From Callipepla californica brunnescens (taxonomy: Eukaryota; Chordata; Aves; Galliformes; Odontophoridae), in the NCBI GenBank assembly GCA_023055505.1, contig JALIRH010000114.1, positions 496,001 to 560,000 of the forward strand: a stretch of 64,000 nucleotides of DNA, read 5' to 3'. The stretch's first letter is position 1, and each line of letters starts with the position of its first letter. The notes beneath the pieces are model-generated. The model was not told the DNA's origin. It was given only the letters and a program-made list of their open reading frames with translations, and made no database searches. Positions 13,801 through 24,480 of the stretch are shown in pieces. The position numbers and the translations under genes were made by a program.

Positions 13801-16800
13801 TCTCCACCTGAAGAAGATCCTCTCCGGAGCTTAACCCACTGCACATCTATCAAGTGGGTGGTTTTCTTCACTTGTGCTAATCACTAACTGAAGAGTTCAT
13901 AACTCTGTTAGAGCAAGAAAAGCCTTTTGCTTGCTTTCCTTTCATAAAAAGAAGAAAGTTGTCTGAAGAATTCATGAGTTAAGTCTGATTCTTCAACCAG
14001 GTTATGTGGCTCAGGAGAATTCCCTTCAAGTTAGAAAGCAGTAAAAACAGTCACATAAAAATACACTTGTTGAATACTCTCAATCCCATAATAAAAAAGC
14101 TTTTAATCATCTGGACTAAAATTGTCAGTAGATCGAAAGATTAATATTCTATGACTGGCAAAGAAAGGTACAATATAGGCAGCTGCTCCAGAAACCCATT
14201 CAAGTACTTCTGGAAACAATCCTAGTAACCCATTAGCATTCAGATCTTTCCAGCCTGCTCCACCACCTGATCCCTCTAGTAAACAATGTATGATGTCCTG
14301 ATAACAGTGTCATTACATTATTTACTACACATATTCGGAAGACATTTATACATGTTTGGATGAAGAACATCTCTTCACCCAATGCCATTACTCTTGGAAA
14401 CTCCCTTAAGTTTCTTCTGTTGCTTTATTTGTCACGTTCTGAGAAGTCAGCTCATAATTAAATGGATGTACTTCACTCAAAACTTTTCAGAAAATTCCAA
14501 ATGACTCTTAGCAATCCTCAATTAAGAGACAGCAAGATTGGGATTATCAGTGGCAGACTTCAACACTCTGCTAGAGATGGTACAGGAAGTTCACAAGATT
14601 TACAAAACTGAAGAATATAAAAATCAGTTCTTCCTTAAGAAATTCAAGGTTAGTGTCTGAAGAGTTGATAGTTTGTCAAAATAAAGAAAAAAATGGCCAC
14701 ATTTTCACAGATAGTGTAAGAGGCCTAGTAGTATGTGGCTTTTTTTTTTTTAACTTATTTTTGTAGAGAAGTATAAATAACATTAGAATTAAATACAAAA
14801 TCAAAGAAGGATTGTGCTGTATATTCCAGCAATATTCCATCAAACCTCTATTTAAAGCTTTCTAATTTTTGTTTTCTTTTTTCTTTTGCAATTGGTTTTG
14901 CACACATGAAAAGAAAATCAAGTGAAGTTTTTAAAAATGATAGCAGTAGGTCTACAGTTTTAACTGAACCTTCTAAAATTACCTTAAAAATAGATTAAGT
15001 ATATTAGAAGCAGTCTGAACTTCTCAGTGTGCATTATTTGTGCTACATCCAAAGTAACTGCAATCTCTATATCCCTCTACATGTTGCTTAGATTTTTTAC
15101 TAGTCTCCACCGAGCCTAATGTCAAGCAGCAAATACAGCATTCTGCTGAATGCCATTCCTCTACCTCATCAAACATCAGTATCAGAACATGATCTGGAGT
15201 TATGCCATTAAGCCAAAGGAAAAGAAAAAAAAAAGCTCTATATGGGCCAATTTACTTTGCTGAGCTGGCAATTATTGAACAGTCATATGAAACAGCTGAG
15301 AAAAAAGATAAACCTATCCTTGCTCCTAAGGCCCAGTTCACCCTGGACACCTGACAGTGCACTACAGTATACAACATATCACCTCACAACAATATCTTCT
15401 TTTAACACTGGACATTGGAGGGTTTTTTAATTTTATTTCACACTACGCTTTTTAATATCTCTTTTCAAAAATACATGTCTACGTTATTTTTGTTCAGAGC
15501 TTCTTTTAACTTTTACACAGATCTTTCACTGCCACAAACTACACTCTTGTTAGTAGGACACTCCAGGAAGCTGAGGTACAGCTGCAATTCTGGCCTGAGT
15601 TTTACTTGACACAGAGGCACGTTACCCAGAAGCTCCCTATACAAAGCTTCCAGATGTAACCACTCAGAAACGTGACTGACAAATGCTGATTTAAAACACA
15701 TTCTTAAAACCAGATTGTCCAATGACATTTGAGGATGTCAACACCAACAGCCTGAATCCATTTAGTTCCAACGGAACTCAAAACTTTTGATCAGGCTTTA
15801 ATGTTTACACATCCATAGTCAAAGGGCAAAGTAAAATTTTCTCTCCCTCTTAGATTATCAGTAAAACCTACACAGTGAGACAAACAACATTTTTTTTAAC
15901 TTTGCTGATCCCTAGATGTAGTAGGATGGATTTCTTTAAGACTTTTCCATGCAGAGTTCAGTTAGAAGCACATAACTCTAAGAGCTCTCAGATACCTTTG
16001 GCACAACTGCACTGATGAATACAAATCACAAATCTATCTCAAAATATCATTAACATCTACACTGACTGCTTAAACACTACTGACTTGGTTATCTGCAACA
16101 ACTTGTCTCTTGAGACTGCCTCAAACAAGCTTACTGATGCATGAGAGATTAGCAGAGCACCTTCCAGGCGGACACCACTCCTGAAACATCTCTGGGATTG
16201 CACTCCAAAAGAAGCTAAGAAAGAGAAAGTTTACCAATGCTGCTATGAGCCCTTTGCTTCTAATGCCCCATCTCAATTTGCTTATCTATTATAGTTGTGC
16301 CTAAAAAATATTGCAGTTTTTCCTTTGTGTTTCAAGCCTTCTCACCCCAAACTAGTAACTAAACACTTAGTAAGTGGTTACTAAACACTTATTTTTTCTT
16401 TAAAAATTAAAAATGATTGTCTACCAACTTACTTCCCCAAACAGGAATATCTTTGCTTTCTGCTTTCATCACAATGGAGGCGAAGGTCATAGTTACAGGA
16501 ATGGCATCAAAGTAGGAAGAATGGGGAGCCACAGTTAATATTGCTGCTTCTGCTGGCAATGCTCGTTGGCCTTTTACATTTATCCAGTGGAATCCACCAG
16601 CAAGCCACATCATTCTCATGATAGCTTTCAGCAAAACATCCACTATCCTGGAAAGAGTTAAAATAACAGTTACACTTCTACAGGGGTACACTAAAATAAT
16701 GAAAAAAACATTATATAAGAACTATTAGCATGACCAAATACAGACAGGATGTACACTGCTTAAATACGAATACTGTGAACATTTATTTTCTGTGTAAGTT

Positions 16801-19800
16801 TAATAGCACTTTCAAAGTAAGGTACCATTCAATTTCATTTCATTCCTAAATATTAATACTTTTAAATCATAATAACATTAACATTTATTTTATCTCTAAA
16901 TGAATTTTTATTTGGACCAAGACTGTTGAGTTTCTTGTATACAATATCCAATAATGTTTTCTAGTAATATCAGAAAGCAATAATAAACTGATCCCTGAAA
17001 AAAAAAACAAAAAAAACCTACTAAAACACTGCTAGAATGCAACAATCCTGATTCCTGGGTTCAGGTTTACCCAAACAAACCACTGCAGCAGCAAAGTGCA
17101 GAGATCCTCAAAGAGAAGGATGCACACAGAACATATCTGGGAGTTCTGGTTTCCCCACCATCTCTTAAAGTATATTCTTTACTGCTAGGCAGTCATGAAA
17201 AGAGAAACATTCACTTTGAACCAACAGGGTACAGAATCTAACCTCTACAGATTATTATCCCCACATGGATAAAGGTTGAAAATAACTGTATGCAAGACTG
17301 AAGGCAGTCCATTATTCCCTCAGTCATTATGCCAAATTCACTTCAAATTAAATGTAAAATGACATGCCTCTGCAGTTCTCACCCTCCTTCCCTCCTGTGA
17401 TACAAAATGCAATCAACTTCCCTCACTCCAGTGCCAGCTCATACATTTAATGTTCTTTACAGAAGAAGCAGTACACTACTCCTCCGTTGCTTCTTAAGCT
17501 GCAGTTTTCATGGATGGGTGAATACCACCTTACATTATACCTTCATTAGCATTCCAATACCAACACAAGCACAGCCTTATTAATGAGCACCAAAGCATGG
17601 GGCAAACCCTCAGAGAATCAACAGAAGTTTTGTCAGTTCATTACAGAGCAGGAAACAATGGGGTGAAACAGTCTAAAATACCAGAATATGAAGTCTGGGC
17701 ACATTGCATAGTGTCAATCTTCTTAACATTATGGAAGTAATTGAAATTGAAGAATATCACGATGAAGCTTCATGCTACACCCTCTATTAAGGTAAGATGT
17801 TATCAGTTAGCTATTTTCCTCATGTAATTCTTGAGCAATCTGGTAAATCAAACATTTTTAGGGTCTTCTGTTGGGCATTTTTTGTCTCTTCACTTAAGAA
17901 AATGTGTAAATGTGTACTGTTCATATTTTTGTTTGGAAAAGGAAAGCACTACATCAGTATTGTGCTACATCAATGACTCACTTTCGCCACCAGGAGAGGG
18001 GCTTTTCAAACTCTTGCTCGTCACATCCCATTGAAGCAATGAATGCAAAAGGCCAGGCCAGCAACATCATAAAAGCAGCAAAGAAGAGACGGATAGGAAA
18101 TAGAGTCAAAGTCATGAAGGCAATCTGGAAAATCCAAAACAAATGAGTTAATCCAACACAATTTTAGACTGCAAGAAATAGTAATAGAGACTATTTAGTA
18201 ATAGTAAATAGAAATAGTAATACAAACTGCATTTCTGAATATCAAATACCTAACATTAAAACACAGCAGAACACGCTTCAATTCCAATCATAACATATAT
18301 GTGTAACAGTTTCATATTCTGAATTAGCTGAGACACAGTGACTCTCTTTAAAAATTACCAGACAACTTTCTGTACTTCTTCAGATCCAACACTTGTTAGC
18401 TATTACATCCGCATCCTTTTTCCTCTCTGCAGCATCACATTCAGTAAATACCTAGTATTGTAAATCTTACTGAATTGTTGGGGAGCCAGCCCATCAGAGC
18501 AGTGATGTGCTTCTTCAGCAAGGTGCATTCACATGGCAATGCACAGTCCAACCTGGAAAACTTTTCCAGGATTGGGCAGATATCAGCCCCTCTGTAGGAT
18601 GTTCTTGTAACCAGAAACTGTGAGGAATGCTGTACAGAAATGTCCCCAGATAAACATCCAAATAGACATAAAAATTTCTGCTCCAGATCAGTGCTAGTGT
18701 GTGTAACCCCCCAGAAAAGAGATTTCCAACAAATTGCTTTATCCCAGAAGCCACAGTAAACCCAGCTGCTTCTACACATCCTTTCACTACTCCAGTTATC
18801 AGAGTCCAATCCCAACCAGCTAGTCCTCTGCCTTAAGCTTTGGTGCAAAATGTGTCATGCTGGAACTCCTCCCATATTCTTTTGTAGAATTCTCCCAAAT
18901 GCAGGGCCTTTCCTAAGCTGTTTGGAGCTGCCCTGCAGAAAACACAACTCAGCAACCATCTGCAAAATGATCCACTTGTTAGTTATGAAGCATAAGGTAA
19001 TGTCTCATATTGTGATTAATCTGACGAATCTCCAGGCTGTTGTGGAAAGCATCATTCATATTCTCCTTCTCTTCCATGATGCAGATTCAGCCACCATGGA
19101 GCTTCACTTTCCACTGACCAGTTCACACTTCCTCTCACTTCCCAGAGCAGCTCACTAAACTCCGCTGCAGCACAAATCCTTACATCTAGGGTGGAGGTAG
19201 GAAACATGCAGCAGAAACAAACAAACAAACACCTTAAACTCAGAGTTCCCTAGGTAGCCCACTCATTTTTAGCTAGATTTTACAGTAATGGTTCAGACTG
19301 CCACAGTCATCCCATAACAACTGTGGTCTCCTCTCCTCAAAACAACTATTTTTTTTCCCCTTGGATAGGATATTTTCCTCAAATAAAACAGTTCACCTCA
19401 GTTGTGTCATAAACCTTCACTCTGACTGTGGAAAAAGATGACACAAGTATCAACTAGAAGCAGTAACAAGAAAAAAAAGCTAGAGACAACCAAGGGTTCA
19501 AATGCTTCAGGAGAACAAAGTGAAAGCAGCAGACTCAAGAAAATACAGAAAATCTGCAAACTGGAGAAAAGAAAGCAGCTGCCTCCCAGGTTCCTCAGAA
19601 GGGAGGGAACACTTCTGGAGAAAAAAAGGAGAAAAAAAATGCAGATGACGAAACAGCTCCCTGGGATTCACACCCTCTCCCTCCTGCTCCTCAAAGCCTC
19701 CTCCTCCAACAGGGCAGTTGACTGAGACTGGCAGCGACCTATACAGTCATTTGTATCTGTGCAGCATCTTTTGGATCACGATCACTTCAGAGCCACACAG

Positions 19801-22800
19801 CAGAAGAGAAATAGCTGTTGCATCCCCAAGATCTTGAACAATGCCATATATGTGTCTAAAAGGCCTCTTGGTCTTCTGTGTTTGGAGGCAGCAGCAATGA
19901 AACGAGCGAGCAAGCAGCAGTTCCAAGTACCCAGTGTGACACCTGCTTTAATTTTTTTTTTAGAGCAGGTGGCAGTGAAATAACTGGCAACATAAAAAGT
20001 TTTGTAGGAGAGAGAACGACTACGTTTGGTCCCTGGAGAAGGTATGGGATCAGCAAGGACACATGCATTTGCAAAATAGTTCAGCATACACTCATACATG
20101 CTCCTGGATAAGACAGCTTCTGCCCCATAAATCCTGGGAAGATCCTGTCCCTGCTGGTTGTGGTCAGAGATCAGAACAAAAGAGAATGCTACACTCCTGG
20201 TCCTGTCTTGTATAGTTTCATCTGTCATCCCAGTTTCATCTGGGATGCAATTGTTTTTCTTCAGTGTCCGGTCTTACACAGTGACTGTTACTTCTACATA
20301 TTCAGCACACTTACCCACACAGACATATTTGTTATTAACATTAGGAATTCTTGTAAATATTCATATGCAGACATCTGTATTTTTTGATACATTTTAAAGA
20401 AAACTCAAGATCCATCTGGATCCGTATGTTAAGAGGAACAGACTAATTTCTTTTTTGCATGACAGTTCAATTAATGTCTGTTATTCCAAAGGATTCTCAT
20501 TAGTTTTTAAGAAGTCAACAGGTATGCTGTGGAAGTCCCAAGGGCAACAGAAAGGAAGAGGACGGTCTTAAAGCTGGTAACAGAAAGCTGCCTGAGAAAG
20601 TGGATTCTGCCCTTCAGTCACAAAGCTTGAATCTTACGTAAGGTAAGTCTCTTAAACTGAAAAGGTAAGATGTGTGTTCCTTGTTCTGAAGCCCTGCATT
20701 CTGATTTGAATATGAACTTCAAATGAAGGTATCAAGTACAAACTTACGCCCTTTGTAAGTTCTGTAAAGCTTCAGGTCCTACGTATCTAAGCACTGAGCC
20801 TGAGAATCAGCGTAAACTTCCTTTTTATGATTGTCTCAGTTTCCTGTCTCTTGAATGTTGACATCATACTTCTCATCCATTAAAAAGCTGAAAAAGATGC
20901 ATCTTTGAAATTAGCAGTACGACAAGAAGCATCACTGAGTAGTTTATTCACAAAAAAACTTCCATGTCTTACTACAAAGTAATGGCCAAAGGAAAACAGC
21001 CTAGCGAACTGCACAGTGAACAAGGAGAGGCTTTGATTTTTCCTCTTTGATATATCAGATAGAGACCACATCTTGGCCCACACTTCTTCATGAAATCTCT
21101 AAAACCCAGCTCAACAAGGATGGCACTGAAGGAGTGAGAAACGTATCCTTCAACAGTTCTCTTACCACCTCCTTTCCCACTCTGCAACTTTCCCGATTGA
21201 CATTATTTATGGAGATGATAACAGGAGTAGATATTCACATGCGACTAAAGCCAACCAAACCAACCCTGGCTGCTAAAAGAGGGTAGTTGTGTTCACTCTC
21301 CCCTTGGGTCAATTCTAGCACTTCTCTGAGCTTGCAGCGAGCCAATGGAGCTCATTAAACTGAAGAAAAGCAGTCCCATCAAAAGGATAGAGAAACAATC
21401 AGACCACATTAAAACACAATAGTCTGCTGTTTAAATGAGACAAGTCGGCTCACCAAGACACCACAGGAACACCAGCACTGGTTCAGTAAAGGCCAGAAAT
21501 ACTGGCTGCAAGAAAGATGGCAACATATTGTGTTTTTAAGCAGCAGGAAAATAAAGCTACAAATGCGACGGCTTCAGTATGCTTCTGCCCATTCTGTACA
21601 TCCAGGAACAGAAGTTCTGACTTGCAAGATACATGGCCAGAACACGTTAGGATGAATGAAACTTGTGTTTAATGAAGCCACGTCTGTCCACCTTTCTTCC
21701 AGAAAGGATCTTTTCCTTATAGTGCTGAAAATAAAAAACACAGCTTCAGAAAGTATTCCGCTGTTTTCCTCAGATTAGGGCCAAATAACCATCATTTCTA
21801 CAAGAAGTATGACACTATGTTTTTACATCGTTACCTCCCAGTTTTTACCAAGCCAATAAAGAGATGAGAACTGTTTCTTAGCTCTCAAACGGATTATTTT
21901 TGCTGCTGTTTTTCCTCTTTGAGGTTGTTTGGTCCACTTATTTTCCACTTGTTCATTCCCAAGCTGAGGCTGAGATGTTTTAAGATGTATTTGCTTTGAT
22001 TTGCATTAAAGAGCAAAAAAAGTTAATCCAACCCCTGGCAGAGCACAGGATGAAGTAGCAGTGAAGATATTGGAGCTATCTGATAGACCATCGTGAACAG
22101 GCAACAGTCCTTCAGAGAAAGCAGTCTTGTCTCCCAATTCCCTTTCCCCGCCACCTCCTTGAACCTCCAGTTCTCCCATATTCCCCAGCCTTCCCCGACT
22201 GGGCTGTGCAGACCCAGAACTCAGCCCTATGAGCCTCACAGGGCTGAGGGAGAAACCTGTGGCACAGTCTGCGCCTCCAGCTGAACAGGAAGTGAGTTCA
22301 GCTGTAATACTTCATGCTGAACTCTTAGTGACAGGCCAGGACTGCATGAAGGAGAATGCACACTGCTGTAATTGGCTGTGAAGGAGCCTCCCTGTTTAAG
22401 AAGCCTCCTTTTCTGGGAGAACAGCATTTCACATAAGTGGAATAGTTTTACGGCTCTCCTTCAGTGGCTTCTAACTCAAGCAGAACCATTTTCTTCATTA
22501 AAAAAAGAGGTTAGGAGAGCATCATTACAGCAAAGAAACTCTGTTGTAGTTCTGTATGTCAGCTTGCATGTTTCTTCCTCATACAGAAATGCAGAAATAA
22601 GACTACAAGAAAGTCCAGGTTAAACTTTGTACCACTCTACACCCATAACATTCACTTTAAAAGCGAAACGGAGCCATGCTTTGATGAGGCTGCTCCTTTG
22701 GTCTGCACACTGCAAAGGACTACAGAGCTTTAAACACAGCTTAGTTTTCATTGGAAATAAATCCTTGAAACTCAGTGGCAAAGCTTGTATATCATACAGA

Positions 22801-24141
22801 TGTCCAGAGCAGCCTACATAGGAGGGTGGTACGCTCTACAAGGAGTCAGTGAATTAAAGTGGATGAAGATCTGTTATGACAAACAGATCAACAGTGCCAG
22901 CAGCTCATATGAGACTGGAAATACTACGGACCTGCAGCTCTGCTCTCCTGACTGCCCTTCTAAAATTCCTTGTGAGTAAACAAGTCCACAGTAACATTAG
23001 AAAGATACATGTAAAACACTGCTATTGTTATAACCAGATACAATCAGAACGCATATGCTATCTTTGCTTCCCTCTGCTCCCTTAAAGACTTCTGCCTCAT
23101 TAATTACATAGAAACCATGGCATAAGGGATGAGACAAAATCATTACAACCCTGTGATTTACTGAAGCAGCTCAGGGTATAAATTGAATGAGACGACATAA
23201 ACCTCTTTTTTTTTCCTGTTCAGTTTACCAGTAACCACTGAATTCAGCCTCAGTCCGCCTCATACTGGGGAAACTGATTTAAAAAAAATCAAGTGAGAAT
23301 CTTTTCTGCTGAAGCCAGCTATGAATTCCTTGGCCGTCAGGTACTTAATGCGGGGCACATTCCAACGCTTTGTAAATCAGGCCGTGTGTGTCTCGTCTTG
23401 AGAGCCCAGCCACCAACCAGGCAAAGCAACAACCAACTTCAACCCCGACAGCAATTAAATTAAGGTTGGCTCCGAAGAGCCTTGACGTGTGACAGGTTCA
23501 ACAGCAGATCTTCATCTCCACGCCGATAGGCACCGCAGGCTTCAGGCTCCCAAAACAACAGCTTGAAGGGAACGTTTCTCAAACAGCATTACCACGATGG
23601 GAGTAACGCAGCGCCGATCCGAGCAGCCCTCGGCGGCATCTCTCCCCCCCGGGCGGTGACCCAGATCCCCCCCTCCTGGGCCACCCACCCCCCGCTCCCC
23701 CTGCGGGGCGGCGGCAAAGGCGGGAGGGGGTTCCCGCCCGCGCCCCCCAACCCGCACAGCGCGCACACCGCGCTGTGTAACCGGGGCCAAACTTCGGAGC
23801 GGCCGGATCCTTCGGAGCGCATCCTTCAGCTTGACAATGGAGGAGTGCGCGCCCACGGGAGCGCCCACCCCCCCCTCCCCCCCAACCGAGCTTCGCTTCG
23901 AGGAAAGAAAAATAAGAATCAAATAATAATAGAAAAATAAAACGAGCGGAGAAGAGATGAGGCAGCGAAGCCTACTCCCCCCCCTCCCGCCGCCCTGCTC
24001 GCGTCGCGGCGGGGCCGGGCCCACCTTGGTTTTCTCCAGGGGGCTGAGGCGCAGCTGGTGCACGAAGGGGCTCCGCGGCGGCGGCCCGCGCTCCCGGCTG
24101 CCGGCCGAGCAGCATCCTCGGCCGCGGCTGCTCAGCTTCAT
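1848..24141 (-). CDS. LPCAT1: LPCAT1, lysophosphatidylcholine acyltransferase 1, spliced, 5' half (exons 1-7)
   Basis: Membrane-bound acyl-CoA:lysophospholipid acyltransferase of the ER and lipid droplets. It remodels phosphatidylcholine in the Lands cycle and makes dipalmitoyl-PC for lung surfactant (family knowledge). Join on the minus strand: 24141-24025, 18124-17982, 16647-16433, 10411-10302, 8942-8882, 6561-6503, 1882-1848, all with GT/AG introns. The total is 740 nt, giving 246 codons plus 2 nt. Seen in the protein: a hydrophobic segment at residues about 42-70; the HX4D acyltransferase motif HSSYFD with H129 and D134; an arginine-rich block RSDQDSRRK at 171-179; FPEGTCTNR at 199-207; and [11 protein letters not shown] at 222-232. 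Human LPCAT1 places its catalytic histidine at 135. The six-residue offset matches a shorter exon 1 here (39 versus about 45 residues). The gene is cut by the window edge, so the EF-hand-like region and C-terminal ER signal are not seen. LPCAT2 is the nearest alternative, but the sequence fits LPCAT1 better. Confidence 0.96.
1883..6502 (-). other. LPCAT1: LPCAT1 intron 6 (4.6 kb)
   Basis: AT-rich intron holding one CR1 fragment at about 2262-2445 and several A homopolymers. No other gene was recognised. Confidence 0.86.
2262..2445 (-). mobile_element. CR1: CR1 LINE 3' fragment
   Basis: Starts with the reverse-complemented CR1 end (CCATGGAATCACAGAATG), then GGAAAGGACCTCAAAAGATCATCTAG-like and CCCCCTGCCATG sequence. 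The 5' limit is uncertain. It lies in LPCAT1 intron 6, in the same orientation as the gene. Confidence 0.88.
6503..6561 (-). CDS. LPCAT1: LPCAT1 coding exon 6 (motif IV, residues 216-235)
   Basis: This 59-nt exon has the acceptor ACCTTCTAG and the donor AACTG|GTAAGT. It encodes [20 protein letters not shown], which matches the human protein essentially residue for residue. It carries the fourth acyltransferase motif, [11 protein letters not shown]. The first two bases complete Gly216 and the exon ends in phase 0. Confidence 0.95.
6562..8881 (-). other. LPCAT1: LPCAT1 intron 5 (2.3 kb)
   Basis: AT-rich. A 142-codon minus-strand frame at 7509-7937 is Phe/Leu/Ser/Cys-rich with no known similarity and overlaps purine-rich plus-strand sequence. 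It is probably chance. Confidence 0.85.
8882..8942 (-). CDS. LPCAT1: LPCAT1 coding exon 5 (FPEGTCTNR motif, residues 196-216)
   Basis: This 61-nt exon has the acceptor TACTTCAAG and the donor CCTG|GTAGGT. It encodes [20 protein letters not shown] plus the first base of Gly216. FPEGT is the third acyltransferase motif, which contacts the acyl acceptor (family knowledge). The exon was found by reading the minus strand for the expected continuation of exon 4 and is too short to stand out as an open frame. Entry in phase 0 and exit in phase 1 match exons 4 and 6. Confidence 0.95.
8943..10301 (-). other. LPCAT1: LPCAT1 intron 4 (1.4 kb)
   Basis: AT-rich intron with an A-rich AAT/A tract near 9710-9740. 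Nothing else was recognised. Confidence 0.87.
10302..10411 (-). CDS. LPCAT1: LPCAT1 coding exon 4 (residues 159-195)
   Basis: The acceptor is CCTTTTTAG and the donor is CCTCAG|GTACTG. The exon is 110 nt; its first two bases complete Thr159 and it ends in phase 0. It encodes [20 protein letters not shown] and then [16 protein letters not shown]. The Arg-rich block corresponds to the second acyltransferase motif, thought to bind the acyl-CoA or phosphate group. Compared with my memory of human LPCAT1 (AQSNGKWPQ), one residue is missing at Ser190-Gly191. The donor is weaker than its neighbours (GTACTG rather than GTAAGT or GTGAGT). Confidence 0.95.
10412..16432 (-). other. LPCAT1: LPCAT1 intron 3 (6.0 kb)
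   Basis: Contains one CR1 fragment (about 13350-13840), a CA repeat near 10481-10499 and short A/T tracts. Otherwise it is AT-rich with no recognised gene. Confidence 0.87.
13350..13840 (-). mobile_element. CR1: CR1 LINE fragment in LPCAT1 intron 3
   Basis: About 490 bp of inverted CR1, including a remnant of the ORF2 C-terminal coding region. The frame at 13377-13703 reads [20 protein letters not shown], which matches the CR1 reverse transcriptase tail ([14 protein letters not shown] type). It lacks the terminal octamers and is broken by stops, so it is inactive. Confidence 0.9.
16433..16647 (-). CDS. LPCAT1: LPCAT1 coding exon 3 (catalytic HX4D motif, residues 87-159)
   Basis: The acceptor is CTCTTTCCAG and the donor is GGAA|GTAAGT. 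The exon is 215 nt; its first base completes Lys87 and its last base opens Thr159. It encodes [18 protein letters not shown], then the acyltransferase core with [16 protein letters not shown]129 and D134 form the HX4D charge pair that deprotonates the lysophospholipid hydroxyl (family knowledge). [15 protein letters not shown] follows. The strong similarity to human LPCAT1 makes this the most diagnostic exon in the window. Confidence 0.97.
16648..17981 (-). other. LPCAT1: LPCAT1 intron 2 (1.3 kb)
   Basis: Unremarkable AT-rich intron with a GT donor and AG acceptor. I saw no repeat family or second gene. Confidence 0.88.
17982..18124 (-). CDS. LPCAT1: LPCAT1 coding exon 2 (membrane segment, residues 40-87)
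   Basis: The acceptor is TTTTCCAG and the donor is CGAAA|GTGAGT. The exon is 143 nt, enters in phase 0 and leaves two bases of a Lys codon. It encodes the hydrophobic stretch [18 protein letters not shown] followed by [12 protein letters not shown], the predicted N-terminal transmembrane or membrane-embedded segment. A short acidic linker [14 protein letters not shown] follows. It aligns residue for residue with the human MTLTLFPVRL...WRK block, which fixes the frame. Confidence 0.95.
18125..24024 (-). other. LPCAT1: LPCAT1 intron 1 (5.9 kb)
   Basis: The first 0.4 kb after exon 1 is GC-rich with G runs on the sense strand. The rest is AT-rich. Several open frames exist on both strands (for example 18441-18848 and 19782-20228), but none resembles a protein I know. 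An AAAC repeat lies near 19215-19230. No recognisable mobile element was seen. Confidence 0.85.
24025..24141 (-). CDS. LPCAT1: LPCAT1 coding exon 1 (start codon, residues 1-39)
   Basis: The exon encodes 39 codons from ATG at 24141-24139 and ends in phase 0 at the donor AAG|GTGGGC. The start was chosen because it sits in the CpG island, has G at -3 (GCCATG context), and leads directly into a cytosolic N-terminus. That N-terminus ends [16 protein letters not shown], closely resembling human NPFVHELRLSALQKAQ. The first 20 residues are rich in Arg, Gly, Ser and Pro and poorly conserved, as expected for this family. The exon frame stays open through the start of intron 1 to about 23542, which is probably a GC-content effect. 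Confidence 0.93.
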
Positions 24142-24210
24142 GGCGGGGCAGGGCCGCGAGGAGAGAGAAGGAAGGGAGATAAGCGAAGGCGCTGCGCGGC
24201 GACCGCTGCT

Positions 24211-24252
24211 CCGCGGGCGGCGGCGGTGGCAACGAGCGGCGGCGGCGGCGGC
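24211..24252. repeat. GC-rich trinucleotide repeats in the LPCAT1 leader
   Basis: Two short runs of CGG/GCC triplets, at 24215-24226 and 24236-24252, are separated by a non-repeat linker. On the LPCAT1 sense strand they read (GCC)n. They lie 70-110 bp upstream of the ATG, so they are probably in the 5' UTR. Confidence 0.85.
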
Positions 24253-24290
24253 TCGCTCCCCGCTAGGCGCCGGCCCCCGCCCTCCGGGCC

Positions 24291-24300
24291 GCGCATGCGC
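24291..24300. promoter_or_regulatory. NRF1 binding site (perfect palindrome GCGCATGCGC)
   Basis: GCGCATGCGC is the core NRF1 consensus. It lies 150 bp upstream of the LPCAT1 start codon in the CpG island, where functional NRF1 sites normally sit. The match is direct; occupancy is inferred. Confidence 0.75.
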
Positions 24301-24358
24301 TCTGTGCGCCGGTTACAGCTGCTCGGCCGGCGCCGGTTTCCGCGTCGGTTGAGAGGAT

Positions 24359-24379
24359 GGGGGGGGGGGGGGGAGGGGG
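24359..24379 (+). repeat. G-homopolymer tract upstream of LPCAT1
   Basis: Fifteen consecutive G are followed by A and five more G, about 220 bp upstream of the LPCAT1 ATG. The tract can form a G-quadruplex on the plus strand and is likely length-polymorphic. Its exact length may also be an assembly uncertainty. Confidence 0.85.
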
Positions 24380-24480
24380 TTCTTTGCTCGGCACAGCGGG
24401 AGAGAGGGAAAAAATGGATCAGGGTGATTCCTGCTGAGGTGAAGGCGGTTCTTCCATGCTGGCAGTAACGGGTGTGGCCA

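Larger units (their letters stand above)
23600..24480 (-). promoter_or_regulatory. LPCAT1: CpG-island promoter of LPCAT1
   Basis: About 0.9 kb of GC-rich, CpG-dense sequence stands out from AT-rich flanks and surrounds exon 1. It contains an NRF1 palindrome, Sp1-like GGCCCCCGCCC, GCC repeats in the likely leader, and homopolymer G/C runs. No TATA box was seen at a suitable distance. This fits a dispersed-start, broadly expressed promoter. The transcription start is probably between about 24250 and 24350, but the sequence does not fix it. Confidence 0.88.

Noticed and set aside
17988..18003. CTCF-like string CCACCAGGAGAGGGGC
   Set aside because: The second half deviates from the CTCF core (AGGAGAGGGG instead of AGRKGGCRS). 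Its 3' end is not the issue; the string is the complement of coding sequence near the end of LPCAT1 exon 2, so coding constraint explains it.
18441..18848. 135-codon minus-strand open frame in LPCAT1 intron 1
   Set aside because: Lies between exons 1 and 2, whose splice phases already join perfectly. The Cys/Ser/Trp-rich product resembles no family I know. A second frame overlaps it on the same strand.
19782..20228. 148-codon minus-strand open frame inside LPCAT1 intron 1
   Set aside because: No recognisable domain. Overlapping frames exist on the opposite strand, and the interval is intronic on the same strand as the gene. I found no evidence that it is an exon or a nested gene.
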